The notes: generated from the sequence alone by a model not told the origin. A stretch of 64,000 nucleotides of DNA from Macrotis lagotis (GCF_037893015.1 NC_133658.1:881051043-881115042), one strand, 5' to 3'. Counted from the first letter of the stretch, positions 1 to 12,172 are shown. Numbers and translations: made by a program.

Positions 1-1105
1 GTCAATCATGAAGCAAATTTTCACATTTATTGACAAAGTATCAATAAAAAACGTTCAGAATTAACCATGTAGGAAAATTTCCTGTTCAGAAAGGGAAAAA
101 AAAAGCACAGTGGAGAAATTGAGTCAAGAGGTTCCTATGCTAAGGCCATCCTTTCAATTTTTACTAGATACCAACATCTATCTATAACAATTCTCAGAGT
201 ACATTCCCTTTTTTGACAGCTTATGACATTCCCTTTGAAAGGTGGACTTTTGGTCTTATGACAATCCAGACAACCATATTTGAAATAAAAACTTAGAGAA
301 TAACAGATTAGAGTATCATGAGATTTTACCTCAAATAAAATTTCACTAATCACAACATAAAACTAGGTTATTATTATTCTCTTCATGTCACAAACACAAT
401 GAACAATGAGCAATAAAAAAGACATTTCATTTATCCTTCATTTATGAATTAAGAATAGAAGCATTCTGGAGTTTTTTCACACATAGTAAATTTTTGACTC
501 AAAATCCCCCAAAATTCTGACCATAGTAAGTCTCCAATCTTTGTTGTCTATTCACTCCTAAGGCAAGATTGAAATCTTTGAATCTAAGTTCTATTGTTAG
601 TAAGTTAACTCAAAGATATAACTTCACTACAGACTATTTAATAACTGGTACAATTTCTTAATTTTCATAAGCTAAATAATCTATCAATTAAAACACACTC
701 TTTACTGCAAGGAAACTTGCAAATTTCTCCACTTTGACTGGGAGAAGTCCTATTTTCTCAAATTTCAGTGCTTGACAATTTTATCACACACTCTCAGTCA
801 CAAGAAGTTCACAATTAAAGTTCACTTAAGGGGTTAAAGGCTTAAGGGGTCTGTGCTACTTCTCTTCTCAACACTAGATTGCTTTTATTATCTACTTTAA
901 AAAAATGTCCCATTAAACATTTAACAGTTTTAAAACATTTTATCACATTATTTTAATAGCTCAATTTATAATCTAATTACATCTAGAAGAAAAGAGAAGT
1001 TACTTTTTCTAATAGTGTTTCTGATACAATGGTTCCTCAAATTTCACAATATCAGAAAAAAAATTTAGAAACACAATAAAAACATGCATAAAACCATATA
1101 TTTAA
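1..1105. other. AT-rich intergenic DNA, nothing recognised
   Basis: No repeats or conserved coding pattern seen. The 72-codon frame at 135-353 has no features. Confidence 0.4.
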
Positions 1106-1110
1106 AACAT

Positions 1111-1221
1111 GAAATGGAAAGGAGAGGAGAGGAGAAGAAGGGAAGGGAGGGGAAAGGAGGGGAGGAGGGGGAGGGGAGGGGACAGGAGGAGAAGAGAGGG
1201 GAGAGGAGAGGGAAAAGGAAA
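1111..1221 (+). repeat. Purine-only (GGGGA/GAGAGG)n tract
   Basis: About 110 bp of uninterrupted A/G on the plus strand. Frames on both strands here are low complexity. Confidence 0.85.
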
Positions 1222-1224
1222 GTT

Positions 1225-1410
1225 CATAACTCCACCAACAATGCATTAATGTTTCAGGTTTCCCACATCCCCTTCAACATTTTTCATTTTCCTTTTTTGT
1301 TATATTAGTCAATCTAATAAGTGTGAGGTGCATTTCTCTACTCAATAGTGATTTAGAGCATTTTTTTCACATGACTTTAGCTAGTTTTGATATTTCTGTA
1401 AGACCAGATT
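1225..1410 (-). mobile_element. L1 3' region fragment
   Basis: Minus-strand text close to 50215-50400: caacaatgcattaatg, ttatattagtcaatctaata, cacatgactttagctagttttga. Confidence 0.65.
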
Positions 1411-1806
1411 TTTAACTCTGGTCTTTCTGATCCATGCATTTCTCCACACTACAGCCTTAAAATAGCAAATTTATTTTGTCTTAAGTTCTGATTTTCCACA
1501 ATTATGTTATAGGAGAAAACATTTCACTATAAATGACATCATGCCATGATTTAGTTTCAAAACAGGCTTTGGCCAAATCAAATCTGGATTTTTAATTATA
1601 AATAATAACCACATGAAATTTCTCATATCCTTCTTATTTCAAAGAGATCAAAACCTCTTGCAAACCTCTTTCCAAAACTCCAAAACTATTGACTTTCAAA
1701 CCTCTACTCACATTGTCAGTGCAAATCAACTTCAAAGTTCTTTAGCTTTTTAACTATTCTCCTCTCATTCCTACTTGCTTAAACTTTTTCTTTTACAAGT
1801 ATGTGC

Positions 1807-1943
1807 TGTTGCTGTTCAGTCCTGTCAGATTCTTCATGATCCCATTTGGATTATTTTTTTTTTTTTTGGAAAAAATACTGGAGTGATCTGTCATTTTCTT
1901 CTCCAGTTTATTTTATAAATTAGGAAACTGAGGCAAACCTTGA
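1807..1943 (-). mobile_element. Ther/CORE-type SINE, minus copy of an inverted pair
   Basis: gctgttcagtcctgtcagat to aaactgaggcaaacc, interrupted by a T run at 1854-1867. Confidence 0.7.
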
Positions 1944-2131
1944 GTCAGGTTCAAAGTCAGCCTCAGATACTTCCTAGCTTTATTACCATGAACAAGTCAC
2001 TTATCTCTGCTTGTCTCAATTTCCTTAGCTGTAAAATGAGCTGGAAAAGAACATGACAAACAACTCCAATATCATTGCCAAGAAAATCCCAAATGGGGTC
2101 ACAAAGATTGTACATGACTGAACAACAACCA
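1944..2131 (+). mobile_element. Ther/CORE-type SINE, plus copy of an inverted pair
   Basis: From cagcctcagatacttcctag through tgtaaaatgagctgg and ccaaatggggtcacaaagat to the ctgaacaacaac tail. Confidence 0.75.
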
Positions 2132-3420
2132 CCAGTGGACTTTGATTAAGGCCTTCAAAACTGGATCTTTCTTATTCCCTTTTCATTCTAGTATCCAACT
2201 CTTCTCTTACTTTTTTTCCTACTTGCTTAATTTCTCTAGTCTTTATTTCTCAATCATACACTCAATCCTAATATTCCCTACATTTTCCCTTAAAATAAAT
2301 TCCAAAACATTGAACACAGATAATATGACAAAACAGACACATAGCAACACTATCAGTTGCAAGTAGGACTACCTAAAGTCCTAATCTTTCCTACATTTTT
2401 TCCCTTATAACAAATTTCAAAACACTGAACACATACATCAGTTGGAAGTAGGGCTACCTTGTATCATGGCAGCCTATCATTAGAAGTTTGACTTGCTCAA
2501 CTGAAGTTTTAGTGATCTCATTATATAGGGGTGTCCACTGCCTACAATGGCCTGCAACTAACTCCCAATTGCACATGAAAGGCCCATGTTTTGGAGGATT
2601 GAGATCCTTTTTTGGAGCTATCTGTTGGGAGTTGTGACTTAATAGAAAGCCTAGGCACTCATTCTACACCATTGCTAATTTTCTTCTTTCTGCAAGTTGC
2701 TTTAAGAGGTGGAAACTTTTGGGGGAGTGTTTTTTTTGTGAAGAGGCAAGCAGTAAAACTCCTATATATATTGGATAAGAGTGGATATAGTGGGCAAAAG
2801 AATGAAGCCCAGATTTGCCTTAAGGATCTGAGAAAACAGGTAGGGCTCTCTACATGACCTTTTAGCAATCTAGTCCAGATCTAATGCAGATCCTTCCTTC
2901 TAAATGAAAACAGTTATTGGAAACTGGGGTGCACCAGAAAACTAAAGACAGCTGGGCACACATCTACAATCACAAGACAGGAAATTAGAGAAGGGATGCA
3001 CTCTGTGAGAGCCCCAACTCAGAGGTACTTTCCCAGTATGCTGCACGATCCCTTGGTTTCCTGGATTGGCTCTGAGTGTGTGGGATAAAAATCCACTTAA
3101 AAAATATAGAGTTTCCTCTGAACTGAAAAGAAAGTTTATTTTGGCTTTTCTTGAGAAAAGAACATACTCCAAGTCTCACAAAGGTAGTGAAGATCAAGGA
3201 GCTTCCCTAAATTGACAGTCAAGCAAGATTAAATGGCTTAACATGATCCCCTCCTCCTCCTCCCTATCGTCCCTCTCTGTTGACTCATTGGTTAGTCTTC
3301 AGAGGTACATTCTACTTGTGAAAATCTACCCCAGCAACAAAGAAAAAGAATGAAAGGTTTTCGTAAAATATTGCCTCACCATCCAGATGGTGAGAATAAC
3401 CTTCAGGATTATAACTATTT
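2132..3420. other. Intergenic DNA with one imperfect direct duplication
   Basis: 2275-2372 and 2387-2460 are diverged copies of one segment (tccaaaacattgaacacaga and ttcaaaacactgaacacata, both ending with gtag-gctacct-like text). The rest, 2461-3420, is unassigned. The short frames on both strands show no domain. Confidence 0.4.
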
Positions 3421-3439
3421 TATTTAAGTAATGTAATTT

Positions 3440-3660
3440 GTCTTGGAATGCAAGGTCTAGGAACAGTCAGTCTACTTATCATCAAACAAGAGGAGTCTTA
3501 TGAGCTTTGTTGAAATGCAAGGTTTTTCTCAAGGGAACAGTCTACTGTTCTCCCAGATAAGATAGCTTTATCATCAAATAGCTGACTACCTAAAAATGCA
3601 AGATCTCTCCCCCACAACAGAATCGGGAGGGTACCTAGCTTGGAATGCAAGGTCTCTCTC
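3440..3660 (+). repeat. Degenerate tandem repeat with atgcaaggtct core
   Basis: Four units that each begin with a version of tggaatgcaaggtct, at about 3444, 3513, 3594 and 3643. Two also contain gaacagtctac and tatcatcaaa. Confidence 0.45.
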
Positions 3661-3849
3661 CCTCTTTCTTCTAAGAGTAATTGTCTTTGTTTTAATGATT
3701 TTTAACCCTGAGAGTACTTCACTGGGAATATTAACTCTTAAGAGGGAATATCCCACTCATGAGGATCCCAAAGAAGAAAGGAAGGAAAGGTACAGAGAGG
3801 TCAGGGATTTCCAAACCAAGGGATTCATTTGAGGAGCACTTAATAGTGA

Positions 3850-5110
3850 CCCCCAAGGGGTAAATTATTTCCCATAAAAGAGGCAAGAAAAAGTTTTTGC
3901 AGTGGAGTGGAAGAGGGGGAAAGTTAGGGGGAGTGAGTGAGCCTTACTCTCATTGGAATTGGCTCAGAGAAGGAATAACATACTCAATTGGATATAGAAA
4001 TCTATTTTATACTAGAGGAAAGTAGGAGAGGAAATGGATGAGAGAAGGGTGATGGGAGTGGGGGGGGAAGAAGGGGGGATGGAGGAAGTGAAGGTGAAAG
4101 AAGTGAGGGAAGATTGTGGGAGGGGGTAGTCAGATATAAACCACTTTTGAAGAGTGACCGGGTGAAAGGAGAGAGAGAATAGAGTAAATGGGGGGAGATG
4201 AGGAGGAATAGGATGGAGGGAAATAAAGTTAGCAAAAGCAACTGTGGAAAAAAATACTGAAAGAAGTTCCTCTAATAAAGACCTCATTTCTCAAACAAAG
4301 AGAATTGAGTCAAATTTATAAAAAAATAAGAGCCATTACTCAATTGATAAATAAATGATCAAGAGATATGAACAATTTTCAGATGAGGTAATCAATGAAA
4401 TCAATTTAACTCTCAGGGCAGCTAAGTGGTTCAATGGATTGAGTACCGGCCCTGGAGTCAGGAGGACCTGAGTTCAAATATGACCTCAGACATTTAGTGA
4501 TTACTTAGCTGTGTGACCTTTGCTTTGCAAAAAATGTTTAACTCACAATTGACAGGAGAAATGTGGGTTGGATAACTTATGAGGTAATGGGTTAATAGGA
4601 CAGAAGGAGAAAATGAGAAACATTGGAAGTGATGTAGGGAAACTGAGACATTGATGCACTTTTGGAAGAGTTGTAAAATGATTCAACAATTATGTAGAGC
4701 AATTTGGAACTATGTCCAACGGGATGAAAAATCATACCTATCCTTTGGCCTAGCAGAATCACTGCTAGGTCGATATTCCAGAGGATATGAAATACAGGAA
4801 ATAAAGAATCTCTCTATATATGGATATCTCTTTTCTGGTGATGGGGAGTTGGAGGTTGAGGGGATGATCAGAGGTTGGGGAATGACTGAACAAATTGTGG
4901 TATGTGATTGAGATAAAATTCTGTTCTGTTATGGGAAATGATGAGAACAAGGCTTTCAGTAAAAATCTTAGATGAGCAAATGCAAAGGGAAACATACTTT
5001 ATACAAAGTAACTGCAATATTGCAGGATGATCAGTGGTGAATGACTTACCTTTTCTCAGCAATGCTGTGGCCTGAGAGAACTCTGAAGGAGTTATGAAGA
5101 AGAATATTAT
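3850..5110 (+). mobile_element. L1-derived element lacking ORF2 (half-L1-like)
   Basis: The spacer found between ORF1 and ORF2 in the L1 at 49.7-52.8 kb (ggggtaaattatttcccata, attggctcagagaaggaata, gggtgaaaggagagag) runs here straight into the L1 3' region (catttctcaaacaaagagaa, gagcaatttggaactatg, aatgactgaacaaattgtgg). A SINE is nested at 4413-4536. Frames of 80-90 codons here are L1 text or GA-rich shadows. Confidence 0.65.
4413..4536 (+). mobile_element. WSINE1-type SINE in the L1-derived element
   Basis: Short target-site duplication tttaactc at 4405-4412 and 4537-4544. Internally shortened before the tail. Confidence 0.75.
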
Positions 5111-5435
5111 AGATTTTTGAGTTCTTCTCATTTGTATCAACTACATTCAAGATGCCCTGAATTTTAGCATGTGTGTATAGTGAATGGTCAGAGATGAAGA
5201 TGCCAATATCAACTAAGAAATCATAATTCTCCTACCACAGTGATGATGTGAGGCTCAGATATGAGTGGGATGTAGACAAGATCAGAAGAATCCTCCCGGG
5301 TGATCAGACCCAGAGAATCCATTCCCCATTACCATTCACACTTCTGTTCCCCACCTCCTCATGATGATTGAGATTATACAACCTTCTGCTGCAAATCCCA
5401 TTCCTTTTTTCTGTAATTTCTTTCTTTTTTGGGGA

Positions 5436-5578
5436 GCTATTGTGGGCAATAGGGATAAGTGACTTGCTCGAGATCACACAGCTAGTAAAGTATCAAATGT
5501 CTGAGGTCACATTTGGACTCAGATCCTTCTGATTCCAGGACCAATGGTCTATCTATTGTGCCATCTAATTGTCCCAAT
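5436..5578 (-). mobile_element. MIR/CORE-type SINE
   Basis: Minus copy: gataagtgacttgctcgaga, cacacagctagtaaag, gattccaggaccaatgg. Confidence 0.7.
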
Positions 5579-7003
5579 TTCAACTAATATGTCTTTTTTT
5601 TCCTACATAAAAGCATTCCCCTGATTCTTGTATGTCCTTGGGAATAGCAGACACCTCCTCAGAGGGTTTGGATTTGTTAGCTTTTCCATACCCATTAAAA
5701 ACATCTTTAATTCATGGTATCTGGGTTTGGATCATTCTCTTCAAGAGGATTTTGAATGAATTGTTCTTGCATAGGAAGAAAAGACACAAAAGTGGTATAC
5801 AAGGGCCAAGGTATGTTAATGATGGGATGGTGTATGAGAGAGAGTAGAGATGTAATAACAGGTTCTGCAAGCAGGAGAGAGAGAGAATGACAGACTTGGT
5901 CAGAGAGATCAGACCAGCAATCCCCAGTATTCCATTTTCACAATTCTCAGGAAGAAGCCTTAATGTTTTTCATTTACAATTTCAAAGGTCCCTTCTTTGG
6001 GTGCAGATCAGGGATCCAACTGAATTTTTAGATATTTCAGATCAGTCTTTTCATAATTTGAATTCTATTTTTAGTTATTCCCTTCTAAAAGAAAGTTTCC
6101 TCTGTACTCAAGCCAATAAAAACGTCCCTAAGGGGATGTCCTTCAGTTTACTAAAGTCAGCCCCCATAATACCCTCATCATGGATTACTTGCCATATCTG
6201 GATGTGCATTGAGAGGGTTATATGGAGGTCCAGGGGCTGGCAAGTCCTTGGTAGAAAATCTCATCCCCTCTATCAACACTGTTACAATGAAAGAGAGAAA
6301 TCAAGTATCAATCAGACAAGGGCTCTCAGTAGCACAAGAAGCCGCAAACCCTTGTTTCTCTACAATTAATGTACAATTTGCAGGGAGTGATAAAACATGT
6401 TATGAGGGTTAAGTCACCAGTCTTATTTTTTTTGGTACAGAGGATGAGAGTCATGCAAATAGGCTGAAAAGAGGTATTCTTTTAGTTGGGTCATAGTGAG
6501 GTGGGGGGAAATAATCATCTTGTGAAATTATCAAAATGAGGTGACTCGCACAGAGTTGAAGTTTAACTTCACAAAATGATGAATAAAGGCAAAATGGAGT
6601 TACTAATGTTATTTTTAATATAACACAGCCTATTGATATTTCTAAAGCATAGGTATAACCATAAAACTCAAGATACTCCCTTAAATGTAAAGCTCCACTG
6701 TTTGGCAATTTAAAGCCCTTCAATCTACCTTTCTACCTTGGTATAGCATGTGCCATTTTCCTTTACTCCTTTGGTAGTCAAATCAACTTTCTTGCTGTTT
6801 TGCACATAGAACTCTTCACCTGTTTTCTTGCTGATTATATTGGCAGTTCCTTATGTCTGCAGTGACTTCCCTCCTCGCTTTCATTTTATGGAGTCTTTAG
6901 CGTGGTTAGAAAGTCTAAGACATGGAAAATCAACAAGATGTTGGAGTGACTGCCCATGTACAGTGCTTTTTCTGATTTTAGGATCAGAGGATCAGAAGTG
7001 GTA
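5579..7003. other. Intergenic DNA with one unexplained open frame
   Basis: A 160-codon plus frame (5887-6369) and an overlapping 67-codon frame (6209-6412) containing GGPGAGKSL lie here. No clear family, start context or splice sites. The rest is unique AT-rich sequence. Confidence 0.35.
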
Positions 7004-7018
7004 AGAATTTCAGGACAG

Positions 7019-7172
7019 AGGCAGCTAGTTGGCGCAGTGGATAAAGCACCGGCCCTGGAGTCAGGAGTACCTGGGTTCAAATCCGGTCTCAGACACTTAA
7101 TAATTACCCAGCTGTGTGGCCTTGGGCAAACCACTTAACCCCATTTGCCTTGCAAAAACCTAAAAAAAAAAA
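7019..7172 (+). mobile_element. WSINE1-type SINE, near consensus
   Basis: ggcagctagttggcgcagtg head to ccttgcaaaaacctaaaaaa tail. Target-site duplication agaatttcaggacag (7004-7018) and agaactttaggacag (7173-7187). Confidence 0.9.
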
Positions 7173-7187
7173 AGAACTTTAGGACAG

Positions 7188-7465
7188 ATTTCATATTTTA
7201 AGTGTCCTCCTGGCCCTGACATTAAGGGTCCTTCCAGTTCTGACAATCTATGTTCTAAGGATCCTTCCAGTTTTGATATTGTCTGTTCCACAGACCCTGC
7301 CAGTTCTACCATTGTGTTCTAAGGTTCTTCCTGGTTCTTAATTTTTTTTTATTTAAGGTTCTCCCTATCCCTAGTTTGATATTCTTTTTTCTAAGAATTC
7401 TTCCAGCTCTGACATTCTATGTTCTAAGGGTCTTTCCAACTCTGACATTCTCTATTTCTGTTTTT
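7188..7465 (+). repeat. 33-bp minisatellite, block 1 (degenerate)
   Basis: About seven diverged units of the type tgttctaagggtccttccag followed by ctctgacattcta. Same unit at 24716-25050 and 58722-58880. Confidence 0.65.
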
Positions 7466-8499
7466 TTCACCTCACTGTCAGAGCAAATATCTCTCCATAG
7501 ATATCCCTCCAACCCCCCCTTGTCCAGACATAGGACAGGTACAGAAACACTTCAGCTAGCAAGTCCTTCTGCATTTTTGTTAGGAAGAGTTTCAAACTGA
7601 TAGCAGCACATTCCCCTATTGATAATGAGTCAGCCTTCTTCATAGGCAGCAGCACTTTTGGTCTGTGATTGAAACTTTTGACTCTGTATTTTTGGACATC
7701 CTCTCTGACTCTGTCATATATCTGCTTGGCCCAGTTCAAAAATGCAAGATATCTAAATCAATAGTTCTGAGAGAAAACCATCATGATAGTAACCAATCCA
7801 CTATATATCTACCACATGTTTTCATGTTAGGGTACCAGCTTGGGAGAGTTAATAGTTGCCATGTCCTTAGATAATGAATTAACTTAATGGTATCTTTAGG
7901 ATGGGCTTTTTTTTGATGGGGTTGGGTTTTTTTGGCTATTTACTCCTTTACATTCCTGAATTGAGACAGTCTTTCATATCTAGGATTCCTCAATCCAAAA
8001 ATATTCTGGGTATGAAAGCATATGACTCACCAGTAAGAAGAGCCATGGACTGACTGACCTAGACTCTACCCCATTCCTTTTATTTTTCTTTTCACCTTAA
8101 CAACCAGTTATAATCCTCAAAGATGCCCAAGAAGTATGTTTGTAAAATGAGCAACAAATAACACCGCATGTCCTCAACAGCTGAAATGATGTTAGGTCCA
8201 AAGTACATTATCTAAAAGCAGGGATGTAGATCATAACTCCCATAAATCAGGTATCCTGGGTTATAGTCACTTCAGTTATAATCACTCAGTCATAATTACT
8301 TGGGTAATAATCACTGTTATGTGTGAAATCTGTCTTCCACAGTTAGAACATTGTTGAGGTCAGAAAATTTAATTAGACATTATGAAGGAATATCAGAGGC
8401 AGTCATGTTTCAACTCAATTCTCTATCATCTTGGGATGTGATCAGATGTATTCCCCAATAAATACCCTGAATAAATACTGGTCTTTTCTTTTACTTCCT
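7466..8499. other. Intergenic DNA, nothing recognised
   Basis: No repeat or exon recognised. The 70-90 codon frames on both strands lack features. Confidence 0.35.
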
Positions 8500-8510
8500 A
8501 GTAGTAACTC

Positions 8511-8762
8511 AGGGGCAGCAAGGTGAAGCAGTGAAAAAAGCAATAGGCCTGAAATGAGAAAGACTTGAGTTTAAATCCAGCCTCAGATACTTCCTAGCTG
8601 TGAGACCTTGAGCAAATCGCTTTAATCTTGTTGCCTCAGTTTCCTTATCTATAGGATGATCTAGAAAAGGAAATGGTGAACCACTCCAGGACCTTTGCTG
8701 AGAAAATCCCAATTAGAGTGACAAAGAATCAGAACTGCCCAAAATGATTGAGCAACAACAAA
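8511..8762 (+). mobile_element. Ther-type CORE-SINE, full length
   Basis: ggggcagcaaggtgaagcag head to attgagcaacaacaaa tail, 252 bp. Imperfect target-site duplication agtagtaactc (8500-8510) and agtggtgactc (8763-8773). Confidence 0.8.
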
Positions 8763-9264
8763 AGTGGTGACTCTACCCAATAACCATGCCTCTAAAAAAT
8801 ATTTGTAGCCTAAATGATGGGAGAATGGCTGGAATAGATCCCTTCTCTAGTCTCTAAAAATTCAGTTCCAAAGTAAAAAAATTATCCACTGGCTTACCTT
8901 CTCTCCAGGAGCCTCGTGGCCTGAACAGCTGAATTTTTAAAAGGCAGAATCCTAAAGGATCTTGACAAACTAGATCAATGAATTAAGATTATAGTAAATA
9001 TAGAAAATGTAAAATCTTATATCTGGGTTCAAAAAGTGTACTGCCCGTGTATAGGATGGGGAAGGCATGGTTAGAGAAGCATTTGTATGAAAAAAGATGT
9101 GGGAATATGACAAAATAAACAGTGTGATTCGACTGTCAAAATGATTAGTGCAATCTTAGACTACAGTAAGAGAGGGCTAGTTCTTAGATATAAGGAGCAT
9201 CTTGGGATGATCTTTGAGGCCAAGCTTGGTCATGACAATTTCTCAGCATTTGGTTTTTATTTTC

Positions 9265-9372
9265 TGGTTCTTCTTTCTATTTACTTTGTTATATCCTTGT
9301 AGATAGTGTTTTCCTAGTTCTTGCTTTATTCTGCATCGGTTTATATGTCTTCCCATGCTTCTTTGAATTCAT
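9265..9372 (-). mobile_element. L1 3' UTR fragment
   Basis: ctggttcttctttctattta and tctgcatcggtttatatgtc match the L1 3' UTR read in reverse elsewhere in the window. Confidence 0.55.
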
Positions 9373-9523
9373 CGTAAGGAATCTGTAATCTAATAAAAGG
9401 AGTTAGCTCATATGGGGAGTGGTGGTTAGGGAAGGGAGTTTTTATCTGAGTAATTACAGGGATAGAGAGTAGAGGCATAGGACCATCGTGTCCTTTCCAG
9501 GAGCATTGTGGGATATTGATTTG

Positions 9524-9730
9524 GTTTTGTTGTTGTAATTGAGTTGTTTCTGATGCTTCATAACCCCTTAGAATTTTCTTGGAAAAGATACTGGAGTGGT
9601 TTGCCATTTCCTTTATAGTGGATTAGCAAAAACAAGTTAAGTGACTTGCCCAGGGCAACAGAGTTAGTGAGTGTCTGAGGCCAGATTTTAACTTATAGCT
9701 CTTCCAGAGCATCACCTAACTGCCTCCATA
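9524..9730 (-). mobile_element. Ther-type CORE-SINE
   Basis: gttgttgtaattgagttgtt through ggtttgccatttcctttata to atcacctaactgcctcc. Confidence 0.75.
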
Positions 9731-9954
9731 GGATTGGTCCAAGAGGTAGAGATCAAGGATAGGAGGAGCAATGCCATATGAGCCAAGCAGATGGCAAGAG
9801 ATGCAGGTGGCTTTCTTGGCAATGTCTGGATGAAATATGGAGCATGTCTGGGAGTGAGGGAGAGAGGGGGAGATAGTGTTGCTTAGATAATCAGGACAGC
9901 TTGACCCAAAACAGAGAATGAACTTCTTTAAGGAGAGAGAAATGTGGTCTCTAT

Positions 9955-10975
9955 TGAATTCCTACCCAGCCTATAAACCCCAACTCAAATGCCACCTCTT
10001 CCATGAAGCTTCTCCGATTTGCCTGGCATCAATGTCATCTGAAGTAACATAGCATTGCAACCATCTTTTTTTACTTAGAACAAACTACCCAGACACTGTG
10101 CTATGCACCTGGAATTCAAATACAAGCTAAAAAATACAAGTTACAAATACAAATACAGGACAGTCCTTGCTCTTAGGTAGCTTATCTAATCAAGGAAGAA
10201 AACACAGGGGGAAATGAAAGAAGGGAAGAGGATATTATCCATTTAGAGATATGGTAGAAAAAGTCAGGAGATTCAGAAGTGCAGCCTGGAGAAGAATGAA
10301 GACGTGGCTGACCTGGGCATCTTCCTTAAAATGAAGGTTTGGGAAAGAACTAACCCATCAGAAGAGGAGGTCATAGAGTCAGAGGGTACTTCTAGCAGGA
10401 GAAGTGAATTTCTATGGTGAAAAGGTCTCTGTGGCATGATAAAGTCCAGAGAGTCAAGAGTTCTATACTACTGCATCTTGTCTCTCTACCTTTTATACTG
10501 TTTTTCCCCATACCTGGAATACTCTGCCCTTTCCACCTGTGATGCTTGGAATCCTTGGTTTTCTTGAAAACTCACACAAAACACCACCCTTTGCAGTCCT
10601 TTCCTGATCATCCCTCCATCACAGGGGCCCTTCACCTTTTTTATGTATCATAGATCCCCTCTACAGTGTGGTGAAGCCTGGAGACCCCTTCTCAGAATAA
10701 TGTCCTTACAGACATAAAATACATAGGATTATGATAGAAACCAACTACATTGAAATACAGATGTCAATTGTTTTAAGTTCACAGCTCCCAGATTAGGAAT
10801 TCCTGGGCTAATGTCTTCTTCCTCAATGTTAATTAGGATCTGTTTTACACCTATATATGTACATGCTGTCTCACCCATTAGAAAGTAAACTCTTTGAGGT
10901 CAAAGGTAATTCTTATATTTCTTTATAGCACCATTTTAGAAGATAGTAAATGCTTAATTTACTTGTAAATGGATT
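9955..10975 (+). mobile_element. L2 3' fragments with an older repeat and a possible hAT piece
   Basis: L2 text at about 9955-10045 (caactcaaatgccacctctt) and 10490-10615 and 10815-10975 (gtaaactctttgaggtcaaa). Between them a 'size-class' ancient repeat (ggacagtccttgctcttagg, about 10085-10210) and at 10624-10810 sequence resembling hAT-type MITEs (cacagctcccagattaggaa). Assignments inside are approximate. Confidence 0.5.
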
Positions 10976-10980
10976 GATGA

Positions 10981-11062
10981 AAGGATGGATGGATGGATGG
11001 ATGGATGGATGGATGGATGGATGGATGGATGGATGAATGGATGTGGATAGATGGATGAATGA
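10981..11062 (+). repeat. (GGAT)n microsatellite
   Basis: About 13 near-perfect GGAT units, then a degraded tail. Confidence 0.95.
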
Positions 11063-12170
11063 ATAGCTAGAAGGAAGGAAGGATTGGTATTGATCTGCAC
11101 AGTATTTACTCTATCAATATTTATAAATCAATTGACAGGTTCTGAGAGACATGTTGAAATAGAAGGAAAAAGGGAAGGGGATTAGGGTCTACTTACAAAC
11201 AGGACCAAACAACCAATCTCACTAAAGAAATGTTATGAGGGACTGAAGGTCCTGACTTGATTTGGGAAATTTAGGGACTTCCCCAGCATCTGGTAACCCA
11301 AATATCCCCAAAACACCCCCCACAAGACAAAGGAATTAATTTTTTTTTGTCACAAGGCAGGGAGGCAAGATCAAAAGGAAACATGTCATTTTTTCCTTCC
11401 CCAGGGCCTCTTGTTAGCCTTTGATTCCCTTCTGGGTCTTTGGGGACTTTATTGTTTGTTCCATTTTTGTTATCTCCTGAACAACTCAGGGAAGACTGGG
11501 GAGAATGGGATGGTGTAAGTGGTATTGGAAGAAGTCTATCCTCTAGTCCCAGTCTGTGAGGCCTGCAGTAGCTGCCAGCTCAGCAGAGACTTGTGGGGGC
11601 CAGCTCAACAAAGCTCTGAGTCGCCTTTCCCACTAAAATCGGCCAGCTGAAAGTGATACCCAGCTTATTTCACAACCTGCCACATTTTCAAAGCGCCCCT
11701 CAGCCAGGCTGACTCAGTTCAAACTACTGTGGGGAGAGGCCCCACTGATCTTATCTCCCTTTCTACTGTTGAGGAGAGAGGTTCAACATGCTGGGGTTCT
11801 CTCAGCCCATGGAGGGGCATCTGTTAGAAGCTCCTCATTCCTGGAGCTGGACCAGATCATTCTCTTACTTCTTTCTCTCTGATTCCCCAAATAAACAAAG
11901 GGACCAAGAAGAAACCGCTTTGCAAAGGCTGTATCTAAAGCACATATACATGGCCTCTTGCATTCTGGAATTATTTTGGGTAGTGAAGGTTGTGAAGTGG
12001 AAGTCACTTGTTTTCAGCACCACCACCTCTTACCCCCATTTCCCCATTCACCTCCTCCAGGTCTCCACTCTCCTCTCTCTTCCAATATAGTGGGAAGACT
12101 ATCTTGACCTGTACAACTTGGAGCAAATTATCTCTCTTAAGTTTTCATCTTCTCATATGTAAAATAGGAG
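11063..12170. other. Unique intergenic block with a candidate regulatory cluster
   Basis: Repeat-free and more GC-rich than its neighbours, especially 11400-11850. Holds an AP-1 site (tgactca 11710-11716) and an AGATAAG GATA site on the minus strand (11750-11756). The 100-codon plus frame at 11788-12090 has no recognisable domain. Confidence 0.4.
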
Positions 12171-12172
12171 GG

